From positions 213,050 to 218,623 of the forward strand of contig NZ_MOMC01000014.1 of the NCBI RefSeq assembly GCF_001983105.1: a DNA stretch of 5,574 bases, written 5' to 3'. Shown here in pieces: positions 1 to 5,574 of this stretch (within the stretch, counting starts at the first letter, position 1; the number at the start of each line of letters is the position of its first letter). Source of the DNA: Pseudofrankia asymbiotica (GTDB lineage Bacteria; Actinomycetota; Actinomycetes; Frankiales; Frankiaceae). The translations under genes were made by a program, and so were the position numbers. The notes under the pieces were generated by a model that did not search any database, was not told where the DNA came from, and worked only from the letters and a program-made list of their open reading frames with translations.

Positions 1-312
1 CGAGTTCGGCTTGGGCTCGTAGGTCAGCAGCGAGCGGGTGATCCAGCGCTGCACATCCCAGCAGAAGGCGTAGTAGGTCCGCGCCGGGTCCCACGAGTCG
101 CAGTCGCTGCTGGCCAGCGCCTTGAGGGTGCCGCCCTTCTTGTCCGACGGATAGAACAGCTGGTCCGTCGTCGTCGGGAGGCCGGCGGCCGTGCCGGTGG
201 TGGCCGCTCCCGTGCCGCCGCCGCCGTCGTCGCCGCCGCCACAGGCGGCGAGGATCAGGCCACCGGCCGCGACGAGCACGCCGGTCCTGATCCAGACCGA
301 GTGTTTCCTCAT
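1..312 (-). CDS. ABC transporter solute-binding lipoprotein, family 5 (peptide/nickel type), N-terminal part
   Basis: Partial gene: the first 104 codons are present and the rest lies beyond the left edge. The start is ATG at 312-310, preceded by GAGGGG at 319-324 with a 6-base spacer. The protein opens with a lipoprotein signal peptide: MRKHS, a hydrophobic stretch at residues 11-23, then the lipobox LAAC with Cys24 as the predicted lipidation site. A Gly/Asp/Thr/Ala-rich linker follows (about 25-50), and the mature domain begins around GGTLKAL (61-67) and continues through DSWDPARTYY and LLTYEPKP. That pattern (GGTL, then a D-DP-RTYY segment, then LLTY) is typical of family 5 extracellular solute-binding proteins such as DppA/OppA, which hold the ligand outside the membrane and deliver it to an importer. 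The permease gene just upstream supports this. The ligand cannot be read from this fragment; peptides are the usual guess. Confidence 0.88.
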   Translation of the reverse strand, partial: MRKHSVWIRTGVLVAAGGLILAACGGGDDGGGGTGAATTGTAAGLPTTTDQLFYPSDKKGGTLKALASSDCDSWDPARTYYAFCWDVQRWITRSLLTYEPKPNS

Positions 313-361
313 CCGGTTCCCCTCTTCTTGTGCGGTGCTGCCCCGGGATGGGCCGAGGATT

Positions 362-377
362 GTCCGTACGTGCGGAC
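362..377. promoter_or_regulatory. Near-perfect 16-bp palindrome in the leader of the solute-binding protein gene
   Basis: GTCCGTACGTGCGGAC is self-complementary except for one T-G pair. It lies in the 178-base gap between the permease stop and the solute-binding protein start, 50 bases upstream of the latter. It could be a repressor site or an RNA hairpin that adjusts expression of the binding protein relative to the permease. A weaker 6-bp inverted repeat (CGGCGG/CCGCCG at 423-428 and 435-440) is the only other structure I see in this gap. No function is established. Confidence 0.3.
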
Positions 378-490
378 CCCGACCCGCGCCGTTGCGGGAG
401 GATCCGGCCGAGCGACGCGGTACGGCGGGTCTCGCCGCCGCGCCAGGGTGTTAGGTCCGAGATGGAGCGATGGTGGCCGCGTGCCGGCGG

Positions 491-1477
491 TCAGCCGCCG
501 CCTCTGGGGTCGAAGGCGTCCCGCAGCGCGTCGCCGAGCAGGTTGAAGGCCAGCACGGTCAGGAAGATCGCCACGCCCGGCACGACCATGAACGTCGGAT
601 CGACCCTGAACAGCCCGCCCGCGGCGGTCGAGAGCATGTCGCCCCAGGACGAGGTCGGTGGCTTCACGCCCACGCCCAGGTAGGACAGCGCGGCCTCGAA
701 GAGGATGTTCGTGGGGATCAGCAGGGTGGTGTAGACGAGGATCGGCGCGACCAGGTTCGGCAACAGCTCCTGCGCCATGATCCGGACCGACCCGGCACCG
801 GTGCCGCGCGCTGCCGCGACGAAGTCCTTCTCCTTGAGCGAAAGCACCTGGCCCCGGACGATCCGGCCGATGTACGGCCAGCTGAAGAACCCGATGATGA
901 ACACCAGGATGAACAGGCGCAGCGTGTTGCCGTTCAGGCCGAAGGCGCTGTCCGGGATCACCGCGACGATCGCGATCGCGAACAGGAGCAGGGGGAATGC
1001 GAGCAGCAGGTCCATCAGCCGGGCGATCAGGCCGCCGACCCAGCCGCCCACGTAGCCGGAGATCAGCCCCATTACGGTGCCGAGGACGACGGACAGCAGC
1101 GTCGCCAGCGACGCGACCAGCAGCGAGATGCGAGCGCCGTAGATGACGCGGGCGAAGACGTCGCGTCCGCTGAGCGGCTCGACGCCGAAGGGGTGATGGG
1201 AGCTCATGCCGCCGAACGAACCAGCGGGAAGAGCCGTGTTCGGGTCGAGCAGGCCGTAGTTCGGCTCGTCCGGGTTCACTCCGACGATCGACGTCAGCAC
1301 AGGCGCGAAGATCGCGATGAGCACGACGAGGACGACGAAGGCCGCGCTGGCCAGCGCGACCTTGTCCCTGCGCAGCCGCGACCAGGCGATCCGCCAGAGC
1401 GAGCGACCGGCGACCGGCTTGACGACCGGCGGGCCGGGTGTCAAGTCGGTGGGTTCCACCTGCACCGGCACCGCCAC
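491..1477 (-). CDS. ABC transporter permease, OppC/DppC type
   Basis: Encodes a 328-residue inner-membrane permease of the binding-protein-dependent transport family. I place the start at GTG 1477-1475 because GGAGGT (1483-1488) sits 5 bases upstream; an in-frame GTG at 1495 would put that site inside the gene. A short cytoplasmic N-terminus (1-40) contains the OppC-type segment SLWRIAWSRLRRDKVA, followed by a first membrane helix (about 41-61), an external loop, and the transport domain with hydrophobic segments near 116-140, 157-176, 187-205, 243-260 and 297-314. HPFGVEPLSGRDVFARVIYG (95-114) is typical of this group. The EAA-like loop that contacts the ATPase is at about 217-241, with AAARGTGAGS and ending in LLPN. 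The length fits OppC/DppC proteins. It is followed after 178 bases by a solute-binding protein, so both probably belong to one importer, most likely for peptides. The partner OppB-type permease and ATPases are not in the window. Substrate unknown. Confidence 0.92.
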   Translation of the reverse strand: MAVPVQVEPTDLTPGPPVVKPVAGRSLWRIAWSRLRRDKVALASAAFVVLVVLIAIFAPVLTSIVGVNPDEPNYGLLDPNTALPAGSFGGMSSHHPFGVEPLSGRDVFARVIYGARISLLVASLATLLSVVLGTVMGLISGYVGGWVGGLIARLMDLLLAFPLLLFAIAIVAVIPDSAFGLNGNTLRLFILVFIIGFFSWPYIGRIVRGQVLSLKEKDFVAAARGTGAGSVRIMAQELLPNLVAPILVYTTLLIPTNILFEAALSYLGVGVKPPTSSWGDMLSTAAGGLFRVDPTFMVVPGVAIFLTVLAFNLLGDALRDAFDPRGGG

Positions 1478-1482
1478 GGACC

Positions 1483-1488
1483 ACCTCC
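1483..1488 (-). promoter_or_regulatory. Ribosome binding site that fixes the permease start
   Basis: GGAGGT on the minus strand, 5 bases before GTG at 1477. It supports the shorter reading frame over the in-frame GTG at 1495. Confidence 0.75.
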
Positions 1489-1584
1489 AAAGCACACGAA
1501 AACAAACGTTCTGCCCAAAGCGCGAAAGTCAACGCACGGTAGCGTTGTCCGAGAGCACTGGATAGCGGATGTTATGAAGTGCTG

Positions 1585-1598
1585 AGGAAACGTTGCCT
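1585..1598. promoter_or_regulatory. Possible LacI-family-like operator upstream of the permease gene
   Basis: AGGAAACGTTGCCT is a 14-bp dyad with a central CG and one mismatched pair. Operators of LacI/GalR-type regulators often have this form, with a CG centre flanked by AAA/TTT-like arms. It lies about 110 bases upstream of the permease start. A second AAACGTT occurs at 1504-1510, but its dyad covers only the 6 central bases. This is a pattern match only; no regulator gene is present in the window. Confidence 0.3.
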
Positions 1599-1616
1599 GT
1601 TTGCCACACGATGACC

Positions 1617-1637
1617 GTTATGTAACAGGGACGTTAC
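1617..1637. promoter_or_regulatory. Clustered GTTA/TAAC half-sites upstream of the permease gene
   Basis: GTTATGTAAC (1617-1626) is followed by GTTAC at 1633-1637, so GTAAC and GTTAC form an inverted repeat with a 6-base spacer, and GTTA at 1617 adds a third half-site. The cluster is about 140-160 bases upstream of the permease start, in a segment less GC-rich than its surroundings. Such spacing suits a dimeric transcription factor. The factor is unknown. Confidence 0.3.
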
Positions 1638-1772
1638 GTGGGAGAGAACACCCGAGGCGGCGGACGAACCGGCGCAACCCACCGGTCACCTCGGCCGTAA
1701 CACGGGCCTACGCGACGGAGCGCACGCACGGCACCCCTCCGCGGCCACCAGCCCGCCACGGCGAGCAAACGG

Positions 1773-1821
1773 CCTTACAAAGACACCGGGCCCGGCCGCT
1801 GGTCGCGGCCCGGGCCCGGTG
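1773..1821 (-). terminator. Intrinsic terminator of the gap-pgk-tpiA unit
   Basis: The arms 1784-1799 and 1805-1821 pair over 16 bp with a single bulged base (1810) and a 5-base loop (1800-1804). On the minus strand the hairpin is followed directly by UCUUUGU, a short U-rich tail. It begins 39 bases after the tpiA stop codon. The tail is on the minus side only, so it is oriented to stop transcription coming from tpiA and to separate it from the transporter genes. Confidence 0.75.
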
Positions 1822-1860
1822 GCGTCGGTGCTGGTGGTCCGCCTGGTCGGCGGCCCTGGT

Positions 1861-2712
1861 CTAGGCCGGTGGGCCGCTGCGCACGATGGCGGTGAACTCC
1901 TCGGCGACCAGGCTCGCGCCGCCGACCAGACCGCCGTCCACGTCCGGCATGGTGAACAGCTCGGCGGCGTTCGCCGCCTTGACCGAGCCGCCGTAGAGCA
2001 CCCGGATCCCGGCGGCGATCTCCGGGGTGAACAACGTGGCCAGCCGCCCGCGCACGGCCGCGCACATGTCCTGCGCGTCCTGCGCCGAGGCCGTGCGGCC
2101 GGTGCCGATCGCCCAGACCGGCTCGTAGGCGATGACGATCGTCTCCGCCTGCTTCGGGGTCACGCCAGCGAGCGACCCGTCCAGCTGCGCCAGGCAGTGC
2201 TCGACGTGGGTGCCGGCCACCCGGACATCCTCGTGCTCACCGATGCACACGATCGGTGTCAGTCCGTTCCGGTAGGCGGCGGCGGCCTTCGCGGCGACCA
2301 CCGCGTCCGTCTCGTGGTGGTCGGTGCGCCGCTCCGAATGCCCGACGATCACGTACGTGCAGCCGAGCCTGGCAAGCATCGGCCCGCCGACGTCGCCGGT
2401 GTGCGCGCCGGAATCGAACGGCGAGAGGTCCTGGGCGCCGTAGCCGAGCGCCAGCTTGTCCCCGTCGATCGTGGTCTGCACGCTGCGCATGTCGATGAAC
2501 GGCGGGAAGAGGACCGTCTCGACCCGTTCCAGCTCGTCGGGCTTGAGGTCGTAGGCGACCTTCTGGACGAGCGCGATCGCCTCGAGGTGGTTCAGGTTCA
2601 TCTTCCAGTTGCCCGCGACGAGCGTGCGCCGGCCGGTGCCCTTCGGTTTCGGGCCACCGGCCGGCCGGCCACCCGGCTTGCCGGCCGAGCGTCCCAGCGG
2701 AGGAGGAGTCAT
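1861..2712 (-). CDS. tpiA: Triosephosphate isomerase
   Basis: Encodes a 283-residue cytoplasmic TIM-barrel enzyme that interconverts dihydroxyacetone phosphate and glyceraldehyde-3-phosphate. All hallmarks are visible: GNWKMN with catalytic Asn35 and Lys37, IVGHSERR with catalytic His125, [11 protein letters not shown] with the catalytic base Glu197 and the mobile phosphate-gripping loop, then YGGSV (240-244) and GGLVGGASL (260-268), which bind the phosphate. The ATG at 2712 is preceded by GGAGGT (2722-2727), 9 bases upstream and encoded by the last pgk codons. The pgk stop is only 5 bases before this start, so translation is probably coupled. Reading further upstream would overlap pgk and give no TIM-like sequence. 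The unusual point is a Gly/Pro/Lys/Arg-rich extension of about 25 residues before the barrel. No other in-frame start codon occurs between residue 1 and the GNWKM motif, so the extension appears genuine. A terminator lies 39 bases after the stop. Confidence 0.97.
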   Translation of the reverse strand: MTPPPLGRSAGKPGGRPAGGPKPKGTGRRTLVAGNWKMNLNHLEAIALVQKVAYDLKPDELERVETVLFPPFIDMRSVQTTIDGDKLALGYGAQDLSPFDSGAHTGDVGGPMLARLGCTYVIVGHSERRTDHHETDAVVAAKAAAAYRNGLTPIVCIGEHEDVRVAGTHVEHCLAQLDGSLAGVTPKQAETIVIAYEPVWAIGTGRTASAQDAQDMCAAVRGRLATLFTPEIAAGIRVLYGGSVKAANAAELFTMPDVDGGLVGGASLVAEEFTAIVRSGPPA

Positions 2713-2717
2713 GGGGC

Positions 2718-3923
2718 TCAGACCTCCAGCGCCGCGAGGCCGGGCAAGGACTTGCCCTCCAGGAACTCCAGGCTCGCGCCGCCACCGGTCGAGATGTGGC
2801 TGAACGACGCCTCGGGGATGCCCAGCGTGCGCACGGCGGCGGCGGAGTCGCCGCCGCCGACGACCGTGAAGCCGTCCCGCGCGGCGATGGCCTCGGCGAC
2901 GCCCTTCGTGCCGGCGGCGAACGGCGCCAGCTCGAAGACGCCCATCGGCCCGTTCCAGAAGATCGTCTGTGCGCCCGAGAGCCTGCCGGCGAACAGCTCC
3001 GTCGACTCGGGGCCGATGTCGAGCCCCAGCCAGCCGTCGCGGATGCCGGTCACCGGCACCACCTCGGTGGCGGCGTCCGCGGCGAACCGGTCGGCGATGA
3101 CGACGTCCCGCGGCAGCACGATCCGCTCGCCGCCCTCGGCGAGCAGGTTCTTGCAGGTGTCGATCATCTCGGTCTCGAGCAGCGACGCACCGACGCCGTG
3201 GCCCTGGGCCGCCAGGAACGTGAAGCACATGCCGCCGCCGATGAGCAGGGCGTCGACCTTCGGCAGCAGCGCCCGGATCACGTCCAGCTTGTCGGACACC
3301 TTCGACCCGCCCAGCACCACCAGGTACGGCCGCCCGGCGTCGCCGCCCGTCAGCCCCCGCAGTACGGACAACTCGGCGAGCACCAGCCCGCCGGCCGCGT
3401 GCGGCAGCCGCTTCGGCACGTCGGCGACACTCGCGTGGGCCCGGTGCACGGCGCCGAAGGCGTCGCCGACGTAGAACTCGGCGAGCGCGGCCAGCTCGTC
3501 GGCGAACGCGGCGCGCGTGGCGGCGTCCTTGCTGGTCTCCCCCGGGTTGAAGCGCAGGTTGTCCAGCAGGGCCACCTCGCCGTCCCCGAGCCCGGCGACG
3601 ACCTCCGCGGCCGCCGAGCCCGCGATGTCGGCGGTGCCGTCTCCGGTGAAGGCGACCGGCCGGCCGAGCGCCTCGGCGAGCCGGGCCGCGACCGGGGCGA
3701 GCGAGTACTTCTCGTCGTACTCACCCTTGGGCCGGCCCAGGTGGGAGCAGACCACCACACGGGCGCCGCGCTCGGCGAGCGTCCTGATGGTGGGCACGCT
3801 GGCGAGCACCCGGCCGTCGTCGGTGATCCGCGGGGTGTCGCCGGACCGGTCAAGCGGCACGTTCAGGTCGCTGCGGACCAGCACCCGGTGCCCGGCGACC
3901 TGCAGGTCGTCGATCGTCCTCAC
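2718..3923 (-). CDS. pgk: Phosphoglycerate kinase
   Basis: Encodes a 401-residue cytoplasmic kinase, the normal length for a bacterial PGK. It transfers a phosphate from 1,3-bisphosphoglycerate to ADP, giving ATP and 3-phosphoglycerate. The N-terminal substrate domain shows the PGK signature [12 protein letters not shown] (13-24, with Asp19 and Asn21), SHLGRPKG (60-67), [11 protein letters not shown] (119-129) and [12 protein letters not shown] (154-165). The C-terminal nucleotide domain shows LGGSKVSDK (204-212), IGGGM (228-232), WNGPMGVFE (323-331), VGGGDSAAA (355-363) and [14 protein letters not shown] (378-391). The start is GTG at 3923-3921 with GGAGA (3932-3936) 8 bases upstream. The gene lies between gap, 114 bases upstream, and tpiA, 5 bases downstream. 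The gap-pgk spacer carries a strong hairpin and a pyrimidine-rich leader that may set pgk expression below that of gap. No key residue is missing. Confidence 0.98.
   Translation of the reverse strand: MRTIDDLQVAGHRVLVRSDLNVPLDRSGDTPRITDDGRVLASVPTIRTLAERGARVVVCSHLGRPKGEYDEKYSLAPVAARLAEALGRPVAFTGDGTADIAGSAAAEVVAGLGDGEVALLDNLRFNPGETSKDAATRAAFADELAALAEFYVGDAFGAVHRAHASVADVPKRLPHAAGGLVLAELSVLRGLTGGDAGRPYLVVLGGSKVSDKLDVIRALLPKVDALLIGGGMCFTFLAAQGHGVGASLLETEMIDTCKNLLAEGGERIVLPRDVVIADRFAADAATEVVPVTGIRDGWLGLDIGPESTELFAGRLSGAQTIFWNGPMGVFELAPFAAGTKGVAEAIAARDGFTVVGGGDSAAAVRTLGIPEASFSHISTGGGASLEFLEGKSLPGLAALEV
2722..2727 (-). promoter_or_regulatory. tpiA ribosome binding site inside the end of pgk
   Basis: GGAGGT on the minus strand overlaps the final Leu-Glu-Val codons of pgk, 9 bases before the tpiA ATG. 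It fixes the tpiA start and implies coupled translation of the two enzymes. Confidence 0.7.
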
Positions 3924-3942
3924 GCTTCAGGTCTCCAGGGAT

Positions 3943-3965
3943 GAGGAAGGAAGAAAGGGGAAGAG
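3943..3965. other. 23-base purine tract (pyrimidine tract in the pgk leader RNA)
   Basis: An uninterrupted run of A and G on the plus strand, so the pgk leader RNA has a C/U-only stretch just upstream of its ribosome binding site. Such a run stands out in this mixed GC-rich sequence. It would keep the leader unstructured between the upstream hairpin and the pgk start; any further role is unknown. Confidence 0.5.
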
Positions 3966-3983
3966 TTGGCGGCACAGACGACA

Positions 3984-4010
3984 CCGCCCGGTGCCAGGGG
4001 CACCGGGCGG
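3984..4010 (-). terminator. Perfect 12-bp hairpin between gap and pgk (terminator-like or attenuator)
   Basis: CCGCCCGGTGCC (3984-3995) and GGCACCGGGCGG (3999-4010) are exact inverted repeats around a 3-base AGG loop. The structure begins 27 bases after the gap stop. On the minus strand it is followed by UGUCGUCUGUG, not a true U run, and then by a pyrimidine-rich segment. It may therefore cause partial termination, protect the 3' end of a gap-only transcript, or mark an RNA processing point. The plus-strand side has no U tail either. The hairpin is certain from the sequence; its role is inferred. Confidence 0.45.
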
Positions 4011-4037
4011 CACGTCACAGCGGATCTTCTACGTCGA

Positions 4038-5078
<1,041 letters not shown>

Positions 5079-5100
5079 TCATGTTCCGTTACCGCTCCAG

Positions 5101-5106
5101 AGCCTA
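5101..5106 (-). promoter_or_regulatory. Candidate -10 box of the gap promoter
   Basis: TAGGCT on the minus strand fits the TANNNT form of housekeeping -10 boxes in actinomycetes. It lies 52 bases before the gap start, which would leave a leader of roughly 45 bases. No good -35 box is present 16-18 bases upstream, so the call is weak. A short inverted repeat CGTCG-TAC-CGACG (5066-5078) lies between it and the gap ribosome binding site. Confidence 0.35.
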
Positions 5107-5178
5107 ACGACTTTGCGCCGCCGGGTTCGGTATCCGAGGCCCATCGGGGGGCGGATCACCCCCAGGCAACCACCCACA

Positions 5179-5297
5179 TCACGCATTCTCGAGCAACTCC
5201 GGCGACACGGGCTCCCCCGCCGATTCGCCCAATCACCGCGAGTCAGCACGTTCGGCCGTGCCTCGGGCCAGGGAGCGAATCGGCGGGCCCCTGCCAG
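5179..5297 (-). pseudogene. Remnant of a second whiA 3' end
   Basis: On the minus strand, 5179-5208 encodes VSPELLENA followed by TGA, identical in protein to the last nine residues of WhiA, whose own stop is TAG at 5343-5345. The nine codons differ at five bases, all synonymous (GTG/GTC, TTG/CTT, AAT/AAC, GCG/GCC). Reading upstream in the same frame gives LGESAGEP, then an in-frame TGA (5233-5235), then ADSR, which recalls LGIPNTEAS and ADKR of WhiA. A further similar patch near 5281-5297 matches the DNA encoding AGRIRR. Small insertions and the internal stop mean the copy cannot make a protein. The two stops are 164 bases apart and in different frames. The C-terminal match is secure; the upstream extent is approximate. 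Confidence 0.55.
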
Positions 5298-5342
5298 GCC
5301 GCTGCCCACCGGAGGCCGGGCCGGGCTCGACGCCCGATGGGG

Positions 5343-5574
5343 CTAGGCGTTCTCGAGAAGCTCCGGCGAGACGCTGGCCTCCGTGTTGGGGATGCCGAGG
5401 ACGCTCGCGCGCTTGTCGGCGAGGGCGAGGAGGCGGCGGATCCTGCCAGCGACGGCGTCCTTCGTCAGCGGCGGGTCGGCGAGCGCGCCGAGCTCCTCCA
5501 GTGACGCCTGGGCGTGCTGCAGCCGCAGCCGGCCGGCCGCCAGCAGGTGCTCAGGAGCGTCGTCGCCGAGGATG
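5343..5574 (-). CDS. whiA: WhiA sporulation/cell-division regulator, C-terminal part
   Basis: Partial gene: the last 76 codons and the TAG stop (5343-5345) are present, and the 5' part lies beyond the right edge. The visible protein runs from [19 protein letters not shown] through [20 protein letters not shown], then [14 protein letters not shown], to a tail ending VSPELLENA. The [30 protein letters not shown] segment is the characteristic WhiA helix-turn-helix DNA-binding domain. WhiA proteins join this domain to a LAGLIDADG homing-endonuclease-like domain, not visible here. In Streptomyces WhiA works with WhiB to switch on genes for sporulation septation; related proteins occur across Gram-positive bacteria. 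The position just upstream of gap-pgk-tpiA on the same strand is a conserved actinomycete arrangement. Only a weak 5-bp hairpin (5322-5336) without a U tail follows the stop, so read-through toward gap is possible. A degraded copy of the C-terminal coding sequence lies downstream. Confidence 0.95.
   Translation of the reverse strand, partial: ILGDDAPEHLLAAGRLRLQHAQASLEELGALADPPLTKDAVAGRIRRLLALADKRASVLGIPNTEASVSPELLENA

Larger units (their letters stand above)
1478..1772. other. Non-coding region between the tpiA terminator and the permease gene
   Basis: I find no convincing gene on either strand here. The part next to the permease (about 1491-1640) is visibly richer in A and T than the rest of the window and carries the two dyads described separately, as expected of a promoter region. 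A TTGACT reading on the minus strand (1527-1532) could be a -35 box, but no good -10 box follows at the usual distance. TAACAT (1569-1574, minus) and TACCGT (1536-1541, minus) resemble -10 boxes but lack matching -35 boxes, so I do not call a specific promoter. The part from about 1641 to 1772 is GC-rich and shows nothing I can interpret. There is no room for a readable secG, the gene often found after tpiA in actinomycetes. Confidence 0.6.

Noticed and set aside
214..240. Run of GCC/GTC triplets that looks like a short tandem repeat
   Set aside because: It encodes the Gly/Asp linker just after the lipoprotein cysteine, a common feature of actinomycete lipoproteins.
1478..1495. GTG at 1495 as the permease start
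   Set aside because: The strong GGAGGT site would lie inside the coding region; the GTG at 1477 is 5 bases after it and is preferred.
1504..1532. Promoter built on TTGACT (minus strand, 1527-1532)
   Set aside because: No acceptable -10 hexamer lies 16-19 bases downstream; the best is ACGTTT or AACGTT, so I did not call it.
470..1585. Long plus-strand open frame of 371 codons
   Set aside because: It is antisense to the permease gene. The translation is a charged low-complexity sequence (Arg/Asp/Gln-rich), which is typical of the complement of hydrophobic membrane-protein codons.
2713..3228. Upstream extension of the tpiA reading frame to 3228
   Set aside because: It would overlap about 510 bases of pgk in another frame, and that part is low-complexity Arg/Gly sequence. 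The ATG at 2712 has a well-placed ribosome binding site.
1819..3474. Long plus-strand open frame of 551 codons
   Set aside because: It lies opposite tpiA and pgk, which carry full family signatures. Its translation is Arg/Ala/Gly/Pro-rich without any recognisable domain, as expected of antisense frames in GC-rich DNA.
2796..3944. Plus-strand open frame of 382 codons
   Set aside because: It is antisense to pgk, with a Gly/Arg/Glu-rich translation and no domain.
5179..5235. The WhiA-like tail as a small translated peptide gene
   Set aside because: No convincing ribosome binding site and start precede it; the frame runs only from the in-frame TGA at 5233-5235 to the terminal TGA.
5322..5336. 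Terminator after whiA
   Set aside because: The stem has only 5 bp and is not followed by a U run on the minus strand.

Overview
The window comes from a very GC-rich genome. Strong GC bias at third codon positions, GTG starts on three of the four genes whose start is visible, and the order whiA-gap-pgk-tpiA all point to an actinomycete (Actinomycetota). A Frankia-like or related filamentous actinomycete is possible, but the sequence alone does not settle the genus. Every gene I can support is on the minus strand, so the window reads biologically from right to left.

Right part (5574 down to 1861): the last 76 codons of whiA, encoding the WhiA C-terminal helix-turn-helix domain, are followed by a 294-base gap. 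Then come three complete lower-glycolysis genes: gap (glyceraldehyde-3-phosphate dehydrogenase), pgk (phosphoglycerate kinase) and tpiA (triosephosphate isomerase). TpiA supplies glyceraldehyde-3-phosphate, Gap oxidises and phosphorylates it to 1,3-bisphosphoglycerate, and Pgk uses that product to make ATP. pgk and tpiA are 5 bases apart, and the tpiA ribosome binding site lies in the last pgk codons. gap and pgk are separated by 114 bases holding a perfect 12-bp hairpin and a pyrimidine-rich pgk leader. A long GC-rich hairpin with a short U-rich tail closes the unit after tpiA.

Left part (1860 down to 1): a 383-base non-coding stretch holds the tpiA terminator and, nearer the next gene, a less GC-rich segment with two dyad sequences that could be operators. 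It is followed by an OppC/DppC-type ABC transporter permease gene, a 178-base gap with a near-perfect 16-bp palindrome, and the first 104 codons of a family 5 (peptide/nickel type) solute-binding lipoprotein that runs off the left edge. These two genes look like the start of a peptide or other small-solute importer operon. No partner permease or ATPase is visible here.

The most unusual observation is in the whiA-gap gap. About 165 bases downstream of the whiA stop, the same strand encodes [13 protein letters not shown] again, the exact C-terminus of WhiA, with only synonymous differences and a different stop codon. A degraded stretch with weaker WhiA similarity precedes it. I read this as the remnant of a duplicated or replaced whiA 3' end. 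Otherwise this is an ordinary conserved housekeeping region, and I see no new multi-gene system in it.
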